DNA of 56,517 nucleotides from Haplomitrium mnioides. Lineage: Eukaryota > Marchantiophyta > Haplomitriopsida > Calobryales. The DNA lies in the NCBI GenBank assembly GCA_049999725.1, contig JBNGIS010009566.1, positions 1 to 56,517 of the forward strand, given 5' to 3'. The notes under the pieces are model-generated. The model had not been told where the DNA came from, ran no database searches, and saw only the letters and a list, made by a program, of their open reading frames with translations. This document shows, in pieces, positions 10,800 to 21,300 of this stretch. The position numbers were made by a program, and so were the translations under genes. Within the stretch, counting starts at the first letter, position 1. The number at the start of each line of letters is the position of its first letter.

Positions 10800-12300
10800 A
10801 GAGTATCATCTTGTAGAACATATATTTGATTGTCTCAATAGAGAATACCTTCTTGAATGGAAAAAAATGATACTCACTATCTTTGACGGCCAATCGTGCC
10901 CAAACAAGACTAAAAAAACATCTTCTTCTAGCTTTTGGTGAGAACTCCCACTAGTTGTCTCATCTAAATGTAAAATTCTAATGTTAGCTGCCTCCATTGC
11001 ATTCACTCGATGATTCGGACTTCGTGACAATCCATCATGAATAATATGAAACCTTCCAAAACTTGTATTCTAGCTTGATATTGAAGAGTTGTAGCTAATC
11101 TTCCCATCGGTGATGGCGACTGTCATATTTTCCAAAGGGATTGCTTGTAGCAATGGCTTGTGATATGTGTGTATAAACAGAAGTCTTCCCAAAAGACAGT
11201 GTGTCCACACTTTGATAGCATAAACCATTGCCAATTACTCTCGATCCCTTGGAGAAAAATTTCTCTCTGCCGCATTTAATTGATGTGACATAAAAGCAAT
11301 TGGATGAAGTCTATTCTCAAATTCTTGCTGCAAAACTGCTCCAATAGCACAATTAGAAGTGTCAAAATCAACTATATAATACACATTTGGATCATATAGC
11401 TATAGAATAGGACAAGAAGAGACTACATCCTTGAGCTGCTAAAATGCCGCTTGCTCTTTGGCAATTTATTGAAACTTGACCTCCTTGCCAAGCATATTTG
11501 TAAGTGGTGGAGCAACATGCACATAATAATAGATGAATCATCAATAGAATCTTGCCAATCCATTGAAGGCTCTAATTTCCTTTGCCTCATTTGGTGTTAG
11601 ACACTCTGTAATAGCCTTAGTTTTCTTTTGTTCTATTTTGATACCATATGAAGATACCTTGTACCCTAGGTAAGCAACCTCTTGCTTTCAAAATTTTCAC
11701 TTGGATCTCTTGCAATAAAACTTCCAATTGCACAACCTTTGCAATACTTCTTTCAAATGATCGTGATGCTCAACTTCACTTTCACTAGAAATAAAAAATG
11801 TCATCCAAGAATACCAAAACAATTTATCCAATAACCCATCAAACATTCAACGCATTTGATCCATGAATATGATCGGAGCATTAATAAGACCAAATATAAA
11901 GACATTTCAATCAAAATGCCCATATCTCATGCAAAAAGCTGTCTTTGACATATTACTTAGCTTGATAAGAATTTTCCAATAGCATTTTTCAAGATCCAGC
12001 TTAGAAAAGAATTGGGCACTACAAAATTGATCCAAAAAATCATCAATACTTGCTAAAATATAAGCATTCCTTACTATTTTATTATTCAAACCATGATAAT
12101 CTTTATAAAGACAAAATACACCATCTTTTTTTGGTATAAAGAATACTGGTGCTCCTTAAGAAAAAGTACTATAATGAATAAAATCCTTCTCAAGAAGATT
12201 TGTTAAGGCCTTGTGACGCTCTTTCAACTCTTGTGGAGATAACCGATATATAGGCCGATTATAAGAAGTATTTCATAGTATCAACTCAATTAGAAAGGGT
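10800..12300 (-). pseudogene. reverse transcriptase and RNase H
   Basis: RT copies element RNA into DNA and RNase H removes the RNA strand. The RT block (about 11560-12290) includes AQFFSKLDL (ORF 11907-12089) and the catalytic box as VFLDDIF near 11795-11818 (FLDD where YVDD or YLDD is usual). RNase H (about 11100-11480) shows the HKPLLQA motif near 11143-11172, with Tyr in place of the catalytic Asp of TDHKPL. The ORF at 10806-11030 is the RNase H to integrase linker. Stops and shifts occur throughout. Confidence 0.78.
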
Positions 12301-12560
12301 ATTCCACGATCATCTAGCAACCCTTTTGGGAAATCATCCATAAAAATTCTGAAAATTTTCTTCAAAATATCATAAATTATTGAGGTTGGTATAAATTTCC
12401 TTACTTCCTTATTCAAGTCTACGATAGGCTTGATTTATACATCAAAAATATGCAACTCTTTCTTTTTCAAAGCATTATGCTGAACTCATTTAGACCTCTT
12501 CACAAATGGTACCGAAGGCCATAAAAGAAACTGCTTTCCTTGTAAAGTAACTTGAATTTG

Positions 12561-12875
12561 TCATTTTGCCCAATCAACTTGAGCAGCTTGGTCTTCAAGA
12601 CAAAGCAAGCCCAAAATAATGTCATATTGTACAAGTGCAATAACAAAATCTATAGATTCCTTATGCTCTTTGCTTGCCCTTGGAAGAATTGGCTTGTGTG
12701 AGTAGAACACCTCATGTTTTTGGCCATCGGCTATAGTCACAAAACTTCCCTTGATAGGCAAAGTTTTGGCTTTGATTTTCTTCAAAAAATGTAATGATAT
12801 GAAATTTTTAGAGCTTCTACAATCTACCAATATTCTACAAGAATGCTCATCAACCACACCATCTAGATGAAACAA
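12561..12875 (-). pseudogene. retropepsin-like protease region
   Basis: A 104-codon ORF holding the aspartic protease of the polyprotein: FHLDGVVDEHSCRILVDCRS, then FVTIADGQKHEVF and QYDIILGLLCLEDQAAQVDW. The active-site triplet of the related copy is D-S-G (LVDSGSS); here it reads D-C-R, so the enzyme is dead. It aligns over its full length with the protease at 34811-35227. Confidence 0.78.
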
Positions 12876-12889
12876 GGTGCTTCAAATTC

Positions 12890-13790
12890 TTGTCGAGCTA
12901 TTAATTCCATTGGAACTAATCAAGCTCTCAATAAACCACTTGATTGTTTTTATTGAGGTCTATAGTTTCTCTATTTTTCTTCTTCAATAATGGTTACTTA
13001 AATAAGAGCGCTCGGTCAACCTTGGCAACATAGGCAATTTTCAATCATATGACCAAGTTGTCAATTATAAAAACATCCTCCACTTTGGTGTAAGCGCTCA
13101 TGCTCTACATCAGTGAGTGCCACTCTTTGTGCCACATTAATCTCCATAGGTACAACCTCATTAGATGGTACACAAACATTTGGCAAAGCTTGTTGTAGAC
13201 TTAATCTAACCTTGGTAGCTGTTATCAATGAGTTGTATCATTTAGCCATGCGCATTTCTTCTTCTACTTGAGAGGACTCTCTCATTATCACTTCTATTCT
13301 AGTGTGAGGTTTCGATCCTTGAACAAAACAATCTAAAGCTTCTACTTTGCCCATATTAGGAATTTGCATAATGATATTATGAAATTGTGTGACTTAGCAT
13401 CTCATCGTACTAAGTTGCTTCAATTCTACTAATCAATCTCTTGCCACCTTTGGAGCATTAAGAACCCCAAATCTTAAATTCATCACTTCTTTGAACTCTT
13501 GCCAAGAAGCAATTGGAGCACCAAATCTATGTTGAGCTTGCTCAATTTAATATCTCCACCAAGTTTTTGCCATTTTTTCCAATTGACTTGCAGCAAATAA
13601 AATGCTTTGACCATCTTTACTTATGTTTGTAGCCTCAAAATATTGCTTGCAATCAAACAAGAAATTCTCAAATGTGCTAAGAACCATTTTCACATCATAT
13701 GCTTTTGGTTTAGGAACCACAAATGACTTTCTTGTTCTTCAAAATATGCCCTCTTCCTCCATTTAAATTTGAACTTTGAGAAGGCAAGAA
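12890..13790 (-). pseudogene. gag with a damaged zinc knuckle
   Basis: Gag capsid region (about 13150-13780), heavily interrupted, followed toward pol by a knuckle near 13030-13080. The latter reads C-F-Y-N, a TGA stop, then QLGHMIENC, so one Cys is Asn and a residue is a stop, but the HX4C half is intact. This segment matters because the full-length relative at 33.6 kb has lost it. Confidence 0.65.
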
Positions 13791-13860
13791 AGATGTTCAA
13801 TTTGTTGTTGCATCGCTTGAATCCCTACTTCTTGATACTTATTCCACCAAAAAGACCTAC

Positions 13861-13874
13861 GGCTCTGATAATAA
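13861..13874 (-). promoter_or_regulatory. tRNA primer-binding site (mutated)
   Basis: Just inside the 5' LTR the minus strand reads TTATTATCAGAGCC, one or two changes from the initiator-Met primer site TGGTATCAGAGC that is intact in the relative at 34057. Confidence 0.75.
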
Positions 13875-14289
13875 TGTAAAACAACTCAAATACCAACTTT
13901 CAAATGAGTAACAACTTCAAGATAACTCTAATAGAGTTACACAACTCAATGCCAATAAGAAAACAAAAGCTAAGAGTGTTAGCCAAAGCCAAGAAACTAA
14001 AGAGCCAAACCAAATTTAGAGGAACTTTAAAATGATGAGTGGGGCTATGAAGCCCTTCTATTTATACAAGAGAAGAAGGTGTTACTCATCTTTCTTCACT
14101 TACAAGTCACTTCCAATTTCAACCCTAAATTGGTCACTTAGAAGCCACTTTTAATTTCAATACTAAAACTCTAAAAGTAATTTTGAAGGCAAGTAGTCAG
14201 ATCTTTACCCTAAAAGTGACCCTCTACCACTTCCTTCACTCCTCTATATTTTCTTATAAATAGCACAACCTCATACTTGTAGTATTATA
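13875..14289 (-). repeat. 5' LTR of the 9-14 kb chromovirus
   Basis: Minus-strand start reads TATAATACTACAAG (canonical TGTAAT mutated) at 14289 and the end ATTTGAGTTGTTTTACA falls at 13875. TATAAATA on minus at about 14059-14066 is the likely TATA box. About 415 bp against 404 bp for its partner. Confidence 0.88.
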
Positions 14290-14294
14290 GTAAA

Positions 14295-15600
14295 GAAGGA
14301 GACCATATGTGGGCTAATTTTTTGAAGCTAGTTCAACCACCTCAGCGTGTTGTTTGATATGTGCAAATTCTAGAGGAAGATGAGATTGACATTGGATAGA
14401 TTGAAAAAGGATTGGATTATAAATACCAAGTTTATCGAGTAAAGACCCGCAGTGCTTCAAAGAAAAAGGCTCTAGAAAACAAGTAGACATACAAGAAGTT
14501 ACCTATAAAAATTTTGAAATGTTTTTCTATGCCCATTAATGAAGATTTGAAAGATTTAGATTATAATCAGAATAATACCAAATTTTTTTCCAAAGCAGAG
14601 CATGATGTATCCGAAGAAGTTTGATTGGAACTTCAAAATGAGTTTCATTAACAAGTTTGTATCAAAGACCCACAACCCATCAAAACAAAACTTGAAAAGG
14701 TAAAGGTTGATAAATTGCTTGAAGGTTACAACTTGATAGTCGATATCAAAGGTTGTGAAGCCCACATTACATTAGAATAATTGTTGAGAATGTTTTCTCA
14801 GTCAAAGTAGTCCAAAGATTAGTAGTAGGACATATAAAGAAGCAAGTAATGCATGTGGTTTATGTATAGAATGCATAATTTTGTGATGACATGAGTGCTC
14901 CAAAAGTTGATGTTGAAATTGCGGGATGTATTATTCAAGTGTAAACATTATGATCAAAAAGATGATGCATGGTTTGGAAGTTAAAGGACTTAAGCCTATA
15001 TAAAAAAATCTTTGGATGGCGGACTAGACTTGACTAACTTCATCCAAAACATTAAAGGAAGTTATAATAACTATTGGTGGAGTCATTTTTTGACTAGATT
15101 ATGTGGTCATTAAATTGCTGGTGACCAACTCACATCCATTACAAGTGAGAAGATCTTGGTTATATAAGGCTGGAGTAGTTATGGATTGGGAAAAAAATGA
15201 TGTTTGGTCATAGTTCTTGGACCACCTTGTCGCTAATAAAGGAGGCTTATTAGGGAGAAACCACAGAAGAAATGCTTGGATATACTTCTAATTGGTCATA
15301 ATGAGTTGAGATTGAGCAGTAAAAGAGTATTGCAAGTTTCCAATTGTCACAAGATGAGGTAATTGAACAGATCTAATGAGTGCATCATCCCAAATCTAGA
15401 GAGGAGGAGCATCTTAAAGAACTCAACAGGTCCAAAATTCAATGCCAAAATATTACAATGATTGATGATTTACCCTTATGAGCTCATGATACAATTGAAA
15501 GGTCTAATATTGTTGTAGTTCTTCCACCACGTCAAGTAGAATTGGAAGTCGTAAAAGAGGGATTTTCCAAGGAAGATGAAGTTTTGAGGATCTCGAAAGA
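14295..15600 (+). pseudogene. Tat-like element: end of gag and protease region
   Basis: Picks up where the nested element cut in: the first codons (HMWAN in one frame) complete the zinc knuckle begun at CGNC before 9073. Downstream, degenerate coding text includes YKYQVYRVKTRSASKKKALE (about 14420-14480) and pieces of a spacer up to RT. I could not locate a protease active site with confidence. Many stops; both frames and spacing are disturbed. Confidence 0.45.
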
Positions 15601-16560
15601 GAGGACTAGATGTGCCTTGGAAGTATACAAGGATCTATTATCTCAGTATTGATATATTTTGCATGGAGATATAAGGACTTGAAGAGAGTGGCACCAGAAA
15701 TTTGTCAACATCAAATCATGTTGCAAGAAGATGTTGTCCTTTTTTGTCAAAGACAATATTGTTTGAATCTGAATTTCTCCTTGAAGGTGAAGGAAGAGAT
15801 TCAAAAAGTGATAAAAGCATATTTTATTTTTCCAATAGCTAATTCACAATAGGTTTCTCTCATTGTGATTGTTACAAAAAAGGGAGGAAAACTTGACTGT
15901 GTGGATTTCCAATAACTGAATGTGGTAACAAAGAACTTCAATCCAATGTCATTTATTAATAGTATCTTGGATGTATTGGCAAGGAAGGAATGTTTTTCTT
16001 TTATGGATGGGTTCAACGGGTATAATAATATTTCTATACACCTAAATGATTGTGATAAGACTACTTTTATGGATGACTATAGAACTCATGCCTCTAAGAT
16101 AATGCCATTTGGGTTGTGTAATGCGCTCACAACATTCACTCGATTGACGACTATTGCCTTCAAAGAATATTTGTAAATCTTTATGGATGTGTTCTTTGAT
16201 GATTTTTGTATGCAATCCACAATAGGAAGTCATTAGATTTTTAGCTTTCTTTGAAAATGTTTTGATAAGTGTCAAAAATTTAGAATCTGTACGCATCTAG
16301 AGAAATTCTATTTCGGATGTCTGAAGAGATCTTGAAGGAATTACATTGGATATAGAAAAAGTAAAAGTAATTGTGGAATTGTATGTTCCAAAAAATCTGA
16401 AAGGAATTTGCGAGTTTTTTAGTTGCATGGGATTTTATCGACGGATGATCAAAAGATATGTTTGGATTGTGGAACTATTGACAAAATTACTCCAAAAATA
16501 TGAAGAGTGGAAATGGATAGAAGAGTTTCAAAAATTGTTTGATGAATTGAAGTAAAAGTT
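15601..16560 (+). pseudogene. reverse transcriptase of the Tat-like element
   Basis: RT domain across three ORFs. In order: FAWRYKDLKRVAPEICQHQI (about 15655-15715), a YCLNLNFSLKVKEEI block, VTKKGGKLDCVDF (about 15872-15912), ECFSFMDGFNGYNNISIHL (about 15987-16043), KIMPFGLCNALTTFTR (about 16096-16143), then the catalytic DVFFDDFC (about 16186-16211, both Asp kept). The connection segment IEKVKVIVELYVPKNLKGIC follows at about 16349. Frameshifts at about 15850 and 16200 and several stops show it is inactive. This RT style differs from both chromoviruses in the window. Confidence 0.82.
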
Positions 16561-16589
16561 GATTATTGCTTCTATTATGGTGGTGTCGG

Positions 16590-16895
16590 ATTGGATAAAG
16601 AAATTTCACAAATATGTGGATATATCTAGAATTGCAATTAGAATGGTACTAAGTGAGAAAAGCAAGGGAAAAATGATCATTTGATTTAATATGCTAACCA
16701 ACAACTATCTATTCTTGAGAAAAATTATCAAACTACTCAGAGAGAAGGTTTGGGAATGATCTATGCAATTTATAAATTCTAATATTATTTGTTGAGATGT
16801 GTATTTAACATTCGCTACTTTGAACCAGGAACTGCTACAATTTCCTATTTCTTTTGGTGTTTGCAAAAACCAATTTTGAAATTTTAGCATCAATA
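16590..16895 (+). pseudogene. RNase H remnant of the Tat-like element
   Basis: Weak RNase H text after RT: FHKYVDISRIAIRMVLSEKS (D of the usual DAS motif kept, A changed to I), NYLFLRKIIKLLREKV, then a region resembling the YKFxYYLL motif in another frame. The element disappears after about 16890. Confidence 0.5.
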
Positions 16896-17949
16896 ATCAT
16901 GAATTTGATGCTAGCAATATTTTTTTGCAAAAAAAAAGTAATTTTATACATCAAACTTGCTTATTTCAAGTGCACAATGTATTAAAAACAAATTTTCTTA
17001 TAAGAATTTTATCAAAATTGCTTTCATAATTTCTTCTTTAAAAAGCATGAGCATCACTGAACATAATATATACTAAATGTACAAGAAATTTGTTGCTAAA
17101 TATTTTCAAAACTAACAATGATATTGCGCGTAAGAACTTTGAGCCATAGTCTTAAAGCTTATCTATGTAGGAGATGTTAAAGCTCTTTCACACTTGGAAT
17201 ATTGAAGCTCAGGCACTCCTGGAATATTGAAGCTCTTAGGTGTATGAAACTTTGAACTAGAACCCTAAAATGTAGACGCAAGAGGATTGTTGAAACAAAA
17301 GTGTGAAAAGACTGCTAAAGCCCATGCACATATGGACTACTAAAGCCAGTGTGCAGAAACAACTAAAACCCACACACGCTTTGTTTGATAAGGTCCATAC
17401 ACGAATGGACAACTAAAGCCCAGATGAGCATGGACTGTAGAGTACTTCGACGTAGGGACTATCGAAACCCTTCTAGACATGGACTGCAAAAACTCATGAT
17501 TGAAGAAAACTTGAACAAAATTTGAATTAAAAGAAAAAGAGCTTCTATACCAACATAGACTTGGTTGCTAATTTTTATGAAAACCAATACATTTTGTTCA
17601 AAAATAATTTTGTGAAAGAATTGAATCGTGAAGAAAATACTTCATAACTTGGATTTGGAATGCAACAAGAATGAAGGCGAATCCAATAATATTCTATGAA
17701 AAAATACTTTATTATTTACAAAAAATACATCAGTCTAATGTCATAACTTTAGCACTATCCTCTTCAAGAAGAATGGTCTCATCTAAATCAACTAAAAGTG
17801 AAGCTTTGGCATCTACATTTGCTAGAAAGTCCTACAGAGACTTGTCATTACACAAATTGCAAGAAAATTGCCAGAAGCACCAGAAGTTCCATGAGGAATA
17901 TGCTCTTTAACAACTGCCACTTTGAACTAAGAACACACTACTCAAAACA
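16896..17949. other. AT-rich spacer with degenerate short repeats
   Basis: At 17180-17490 there is a decayed repeat of about 35-45 bp with words such as CACACATGGACTACTAAAGC-like strings and GCATGGACTG, reminiscent of the CATAGACTTTG minisatellite. A 79-codon ORF at 17671-17910 has no recognisable feature. The rest is AT-rich. Confidence 0.4.
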
Positions 17950-18297
17950 AGAATTAAAATTTAAAAGAACGTAGTTCTTAACCTCAAAAATAAAGAAAAC
18001 TAGGTTATTTTTGAAAAACAAGAATTCTATGAGTTTTTTAGCTTCAGTTTTTGCCGTTTTAACAATCATGATTGAAAGAGAATCAATTTCAGTATCCAAA
18101 GTCTATCGATATTCTTAGTTTTTAGGAAAATGAAGAATATATCAATATAGATGAAACTTATACAAATTATGGCATGTTTTCACAAGAAACTTGCATTTAC
18201 CATTGATAATATTTAGAAGCTCAAAAACTAAAGCATACATTAGAATAAGTTATTTTGAAATAAGTTACTTTGCACAAACTCTATGCACGCATAGACT
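17950..18297 (-). repeat. dispersed repeat, inverted copy, distal part
   Basis: The reverse complement matches 3850-4240 of copy 1, including TCTATGCGTGCATAGAGTTT and CTAAAAACTAAGAATAT. The copy continues at 22474 after the nested insertions 18303-22468. Confidence 0.8.
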
Positions 18298-19289
18298 TGG
18301 TGTGTAATTGTTACTCCCCTGTTTCTGGCCTTAACCTTTTCAGGTCCTGTTTCGAGGCAGAGGAGGACGTGTTTACAGGCTTTCAGGTTCTTTTCTGAGA
18401 TGACCCCTTGCCAATTACCACTTTCAGACCTTAAGGACTCTTCCTCTCCTTACAGGCACGATATGCTTCTTACACTCTTTTTCTTCTCACACTCAAGTCA
18501 GATATTCAACCTTGCACAGGTCCACATCCATTTATACCCAGTTGTGATTTGTGTGTAATTCCTGCACTTTATTCTTTGGACCCAATGACTTAGGCCCTGC
18601 CACCTTATTTGTGCTTGGGCAGAATGGTGTTGGTGACCTGCACAACTGAACACTACAACAGGCTGGACTCCCCCTCTCAGGGTTGGCCCAGAGCTAAACT
18701 AGATTATCCTAACTATCCTAACATGCACTAATTCCTAACTATGCAAATAGGATCAGGAACAGAGAGTAATCACCGCCATGATGCCAAACTTGTGTCAAGA
18801 GATTGGACTCCCCCTTCAAGTGTGTTCCCAAGGTCTGCTCAACTGAACCGATGTCCACTAATCTAACAATCCAAGAGGACACACATGCAGAAGGGAAATC
18901 TAACTACATAATATGGACAAACACATTTATACAATATACAAGAGAAAACAGAGTCCTTGAAGGCACTCTAGAATTCTAACTATTTATACTTCCCTTGTGA
19001 ATCTTGCTGCCTTACAACTGCAGCCCAGCAACCCACACACCCTCCACTCCAGATAGTTTTTCAACTTCCCTCGCGAGAAGCCATGCTTTTACTTCCTCAG
19101 GCTAGGAAGAGAGTTTCTTTTACTTCCACCTCTGGAAGACAACTTTACCAACTACAAGTAGCCCACTCCACCCTCGAGCCTCGACGAGTCTTACTATGTA
19201 GTGCACCGGCACTGGCACAGCCCCCTCCTCTCAGCTTCACTTGAAGAATAACACACCAGAGTGTCCTCAGAACACTCTGGGCTGATGCT

Positions 19290-19855
19290 CACATACAAGG
19301 AATGGCAGAGACAACCTCAAGCTCCTCACTTAGCGGCCTTTTCCGAAGTCATAACTGGCCGGAATCCCTTCGAATCTACGTATTAGTAACCTTCCGCTTT
19401 GGTCCACCAGCAAGAATGAGGTCACCTGGGTCTCCCCCCAGTCCTCCTCTAAATCCCCCTGGCCTCCTGGAGCTAGTACCCCTGCTTCACGTTGATCCTC
19501 ACTGAATTCCCACTCCAGCTGCCCCTCGTTGCGGTTTCCTTGTCCTCAAGTCGTGATGCTTCTACACAAAGAATGCAGAGACGACCCCAAGTCCTCCCAT
19601 GGTGGCCTCTCTCGAAGTCCAGGCTGACTAGAATACAATCGAGACATCGTATCAGTAACCCTCCGCTCTGGTCCACCGGCAAGGACGAGTTCACCTGGAT
19701 TGCCCGAGCATCTAGAGCTCACTACTCTGCAACACTCGGCGCCCCTCCAGTCCACCTCCGAATCCCCCTGGCCCCCTAAAGCGAGTAACTCTGTTTCACG
19801 TTGTCTTGTCAGTGAATTCAAACCCCAGCCCCCCTTTGTTGCGATTCTCCTTTGC
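19290..19855 (+). repeat. diverged tandem duplication, about 270-300 bp unit
   Basis: Two copies in a row. GGAATGGCAGAGACAACC pairs with AGAATGCAGAGACGACCC; TTCCGCTTTGGTCCACCAGC (about 19391) pairs with CTCCGCTCTGGTCCACCGGC (about 19659); TTCACGTTGATCCTCACTGA pairs with TTCACGTTGTCTTGTCAGTG. Spacing grows from about 268 to about 305 bp, so the copies have gained or lost short stretches. Confidence 0.75.
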
Positions 19856-20263
19856 ATGCAGTCGCCCCGCGCCTTGAGATTGCCTGTGCATCAACTCGAA
19901 GAATTTCGAAGACAAACGATATATACTCCCCTCGCGCGCTGCCCCTTGACGTCCGATCTGATGAATAGTCGTTATTGCTGTTGGCTCGAAACAGGGAACG
20001 ACGACGCGTGGCTTCACTGTTAGGTAATCCCGTTACCACAGGATGGGAGGAAGCGTTGTGTGTCCAGCAGTTGGTCGAGGAAAATCCAAGGACAATGGTC
20101 ACTTGAACGAGGAGCCCAAAGGAATCTGACGGGAAGAGATTCCGCAGATTCCCATAGAACCGAGTCCGAAGAGGCCTTCGGAGCCGACTTCCGAAGTGCC
20201 CTATGGAACCGACTCCAAGGGATCTCCTTAGATCCCCCCGTAGATACCTCTTTCTTCTCCTCG

Positions 20264-20620
20264 CGCCACGTCGTCCGCTGCACCGCTGTCCGACGCTGCC
20301 CCGCAAGGGGTAGGCTTACCGTCGCGTGGAACTCTCCTCCGTAGTTGACCCGCACTGTGCCCGAGGTCAGGTGAACTCCTCTCCTTGCGCCGCGTGTCCC
20401 GTGAATTGCCTCGGGGTCCCTAGAGTCGCCACGTCCTCCGCAGGCCGCCATCCGGCGCCGCCCCGCAAAGGGGTAGGCGGACCGTCACACGGACCTCCTT
20501 CCGATGTTGACCCACGGAACCCTGCGCGCTTCCCAAGGCGCCACATTTCCGAAGCCTCCCGCGGACTCCCTACGCTCGTCACGTCATCCGTTGAGATGCC
20601 ACGGACTTCCCCTACTCGCC
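20264..20620 (+). repeat. about 162-bp tandem repeat in the GC-rich insert
   Basis: GCCCCGCAAGGGGTAGGC at 20298 recurs as GCCCCGCAAAGGGGTAGGC at 20460. Each is preceded by a GCCACGTCNTCCGC box and followed by a CCGTCNCNNGGA box. Partial further copies start near 20577 and 21413 (CCACGTCGTCCGTGGAATCC). Confidence 0.75.
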
Positions 20621-20799
20621 AAATAAGAATGGTGTCGATGTCGTCGTTTCGACGTACCTTTGAAGTAAGAACTACTCGCTCGCTTGAGGCTAGCTCCGTT
20701 AACCCTTCTGAAAGCTCGCTATAAGAACTACTAGGCCCTTTCAGACCGTTCGCAGCTTTCAAACTTTCTGCAGCACCCCGTCGAACTTTAACTTTTCTA

Positions 20800-21300
20800 G
20801 ATGCCGAAGCGGCGAAGTGTCACCCTTTCGGCGTCGGTAGCTCCTCCGTCGGCCGCACCGACGTTAGCTTTGTTTTTCGGCTGCTCTCATCTTGCTTGCC
20901 GATTCGCCGATATATCGTGCTTTCGCCGTGCCCTTCGTTTCCCCCCACCGGATAGGCGCCATATCGCCCTTCTAGCTCAGCCTTCCTCCCGTTGGACGGT
21001 TTGCGCTGGGTCACTACTTCGCCACTGATGCGCGTCGTTCGAACTGGTTAGCCAACAAGTCGCTTTTTCGTCTTCACTCGCCCTTATTTGGACAGATCAG
21101 TGATCAGTCCCCCTTTCGGCTCTCCTCTGTGTTTCCTCTTTGGCAAATCTGCGCTAGGTCGCCCCTTCGGCTTCTGCGCTCTTCCTCCTCTCGGATCTTC
21201 GATAGATCGCCCTTCCGGCACTCTCCCGATTTCCTTCGGCCAGACCCGCGATAGGTCTCTGTTTCGGGCCCCTTTCCTTGCTCCCCTGTTGGGTTCCTCA
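20800..21300. repeat. decayed about 51-bp tandem repeats
   Basis: Successive units centre on the pattern CGATAGGTCGCCCCTTCGGC (about 21095, 21150, 21200, 21250 and weaker ones from 20830). On the minus strand they read as a repeating Arg/Gly/Asp/Leu peptide (RRGDLAQIC, RKGDLSKIR). That is low-complexity translation and I do not call it a gene. Confidence 0.6.

Larger units (their letters stand above)
9074..14289 (-). mobile_element. chromovirus (Ty3/gypsy) family 1, complete but dead
   Basis: Full structure on the minus strand: 5' LTR 13875-14289, primer site about 13861-13874, gag, protease, RT, RNase H, integrase with chromodomain, polypurine tract just right of 9477, 3' LTR 9074-9477. Flanks are GTAAG (9069-9073) and GTAAA (14290-14294), a 5-bp target duplication with one change. 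Every ORF is broken. LTR ends and internal order match the plus-strand element at 33623-38577, so they are one family. This copy looks older (more stops, shorter and more divergent LTRs). Confidence 0.9.
6222..16895 (+). mobile_element. Tat/Athila-like Ty3/gypsy element, decayed, split by a nested chromovirus
   Basis: Plus-strand gag (about 6540-9073) and pol (14295-16895) belong to one element. It was interrupted at 9073/14290 by the minus-strand chromovirus 9074-14289, which left a GTAAG/GTAAA target duplication. The protein order is gag with zinc knuckles, a degenerate protease region, RT, then RNase H, and the pol part stops near 16890. No LTRs were recognised and the left end is uncertain. 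Assignment to the Tat/Athila side of Ty3/gypsy rests on the RT style (AWRYKDLK.VAPEICQH) and the absence of any visible chromodomain. It is inference from remembered families. Confidence 0.65.

Noticed and set aside
19818-20762. Overlapping ORFs on both strands (131-162 codons)
   Set aside because: Same reason: GC-rich tandem repeats, no motif, and no agreement between repeated copies on one frame.
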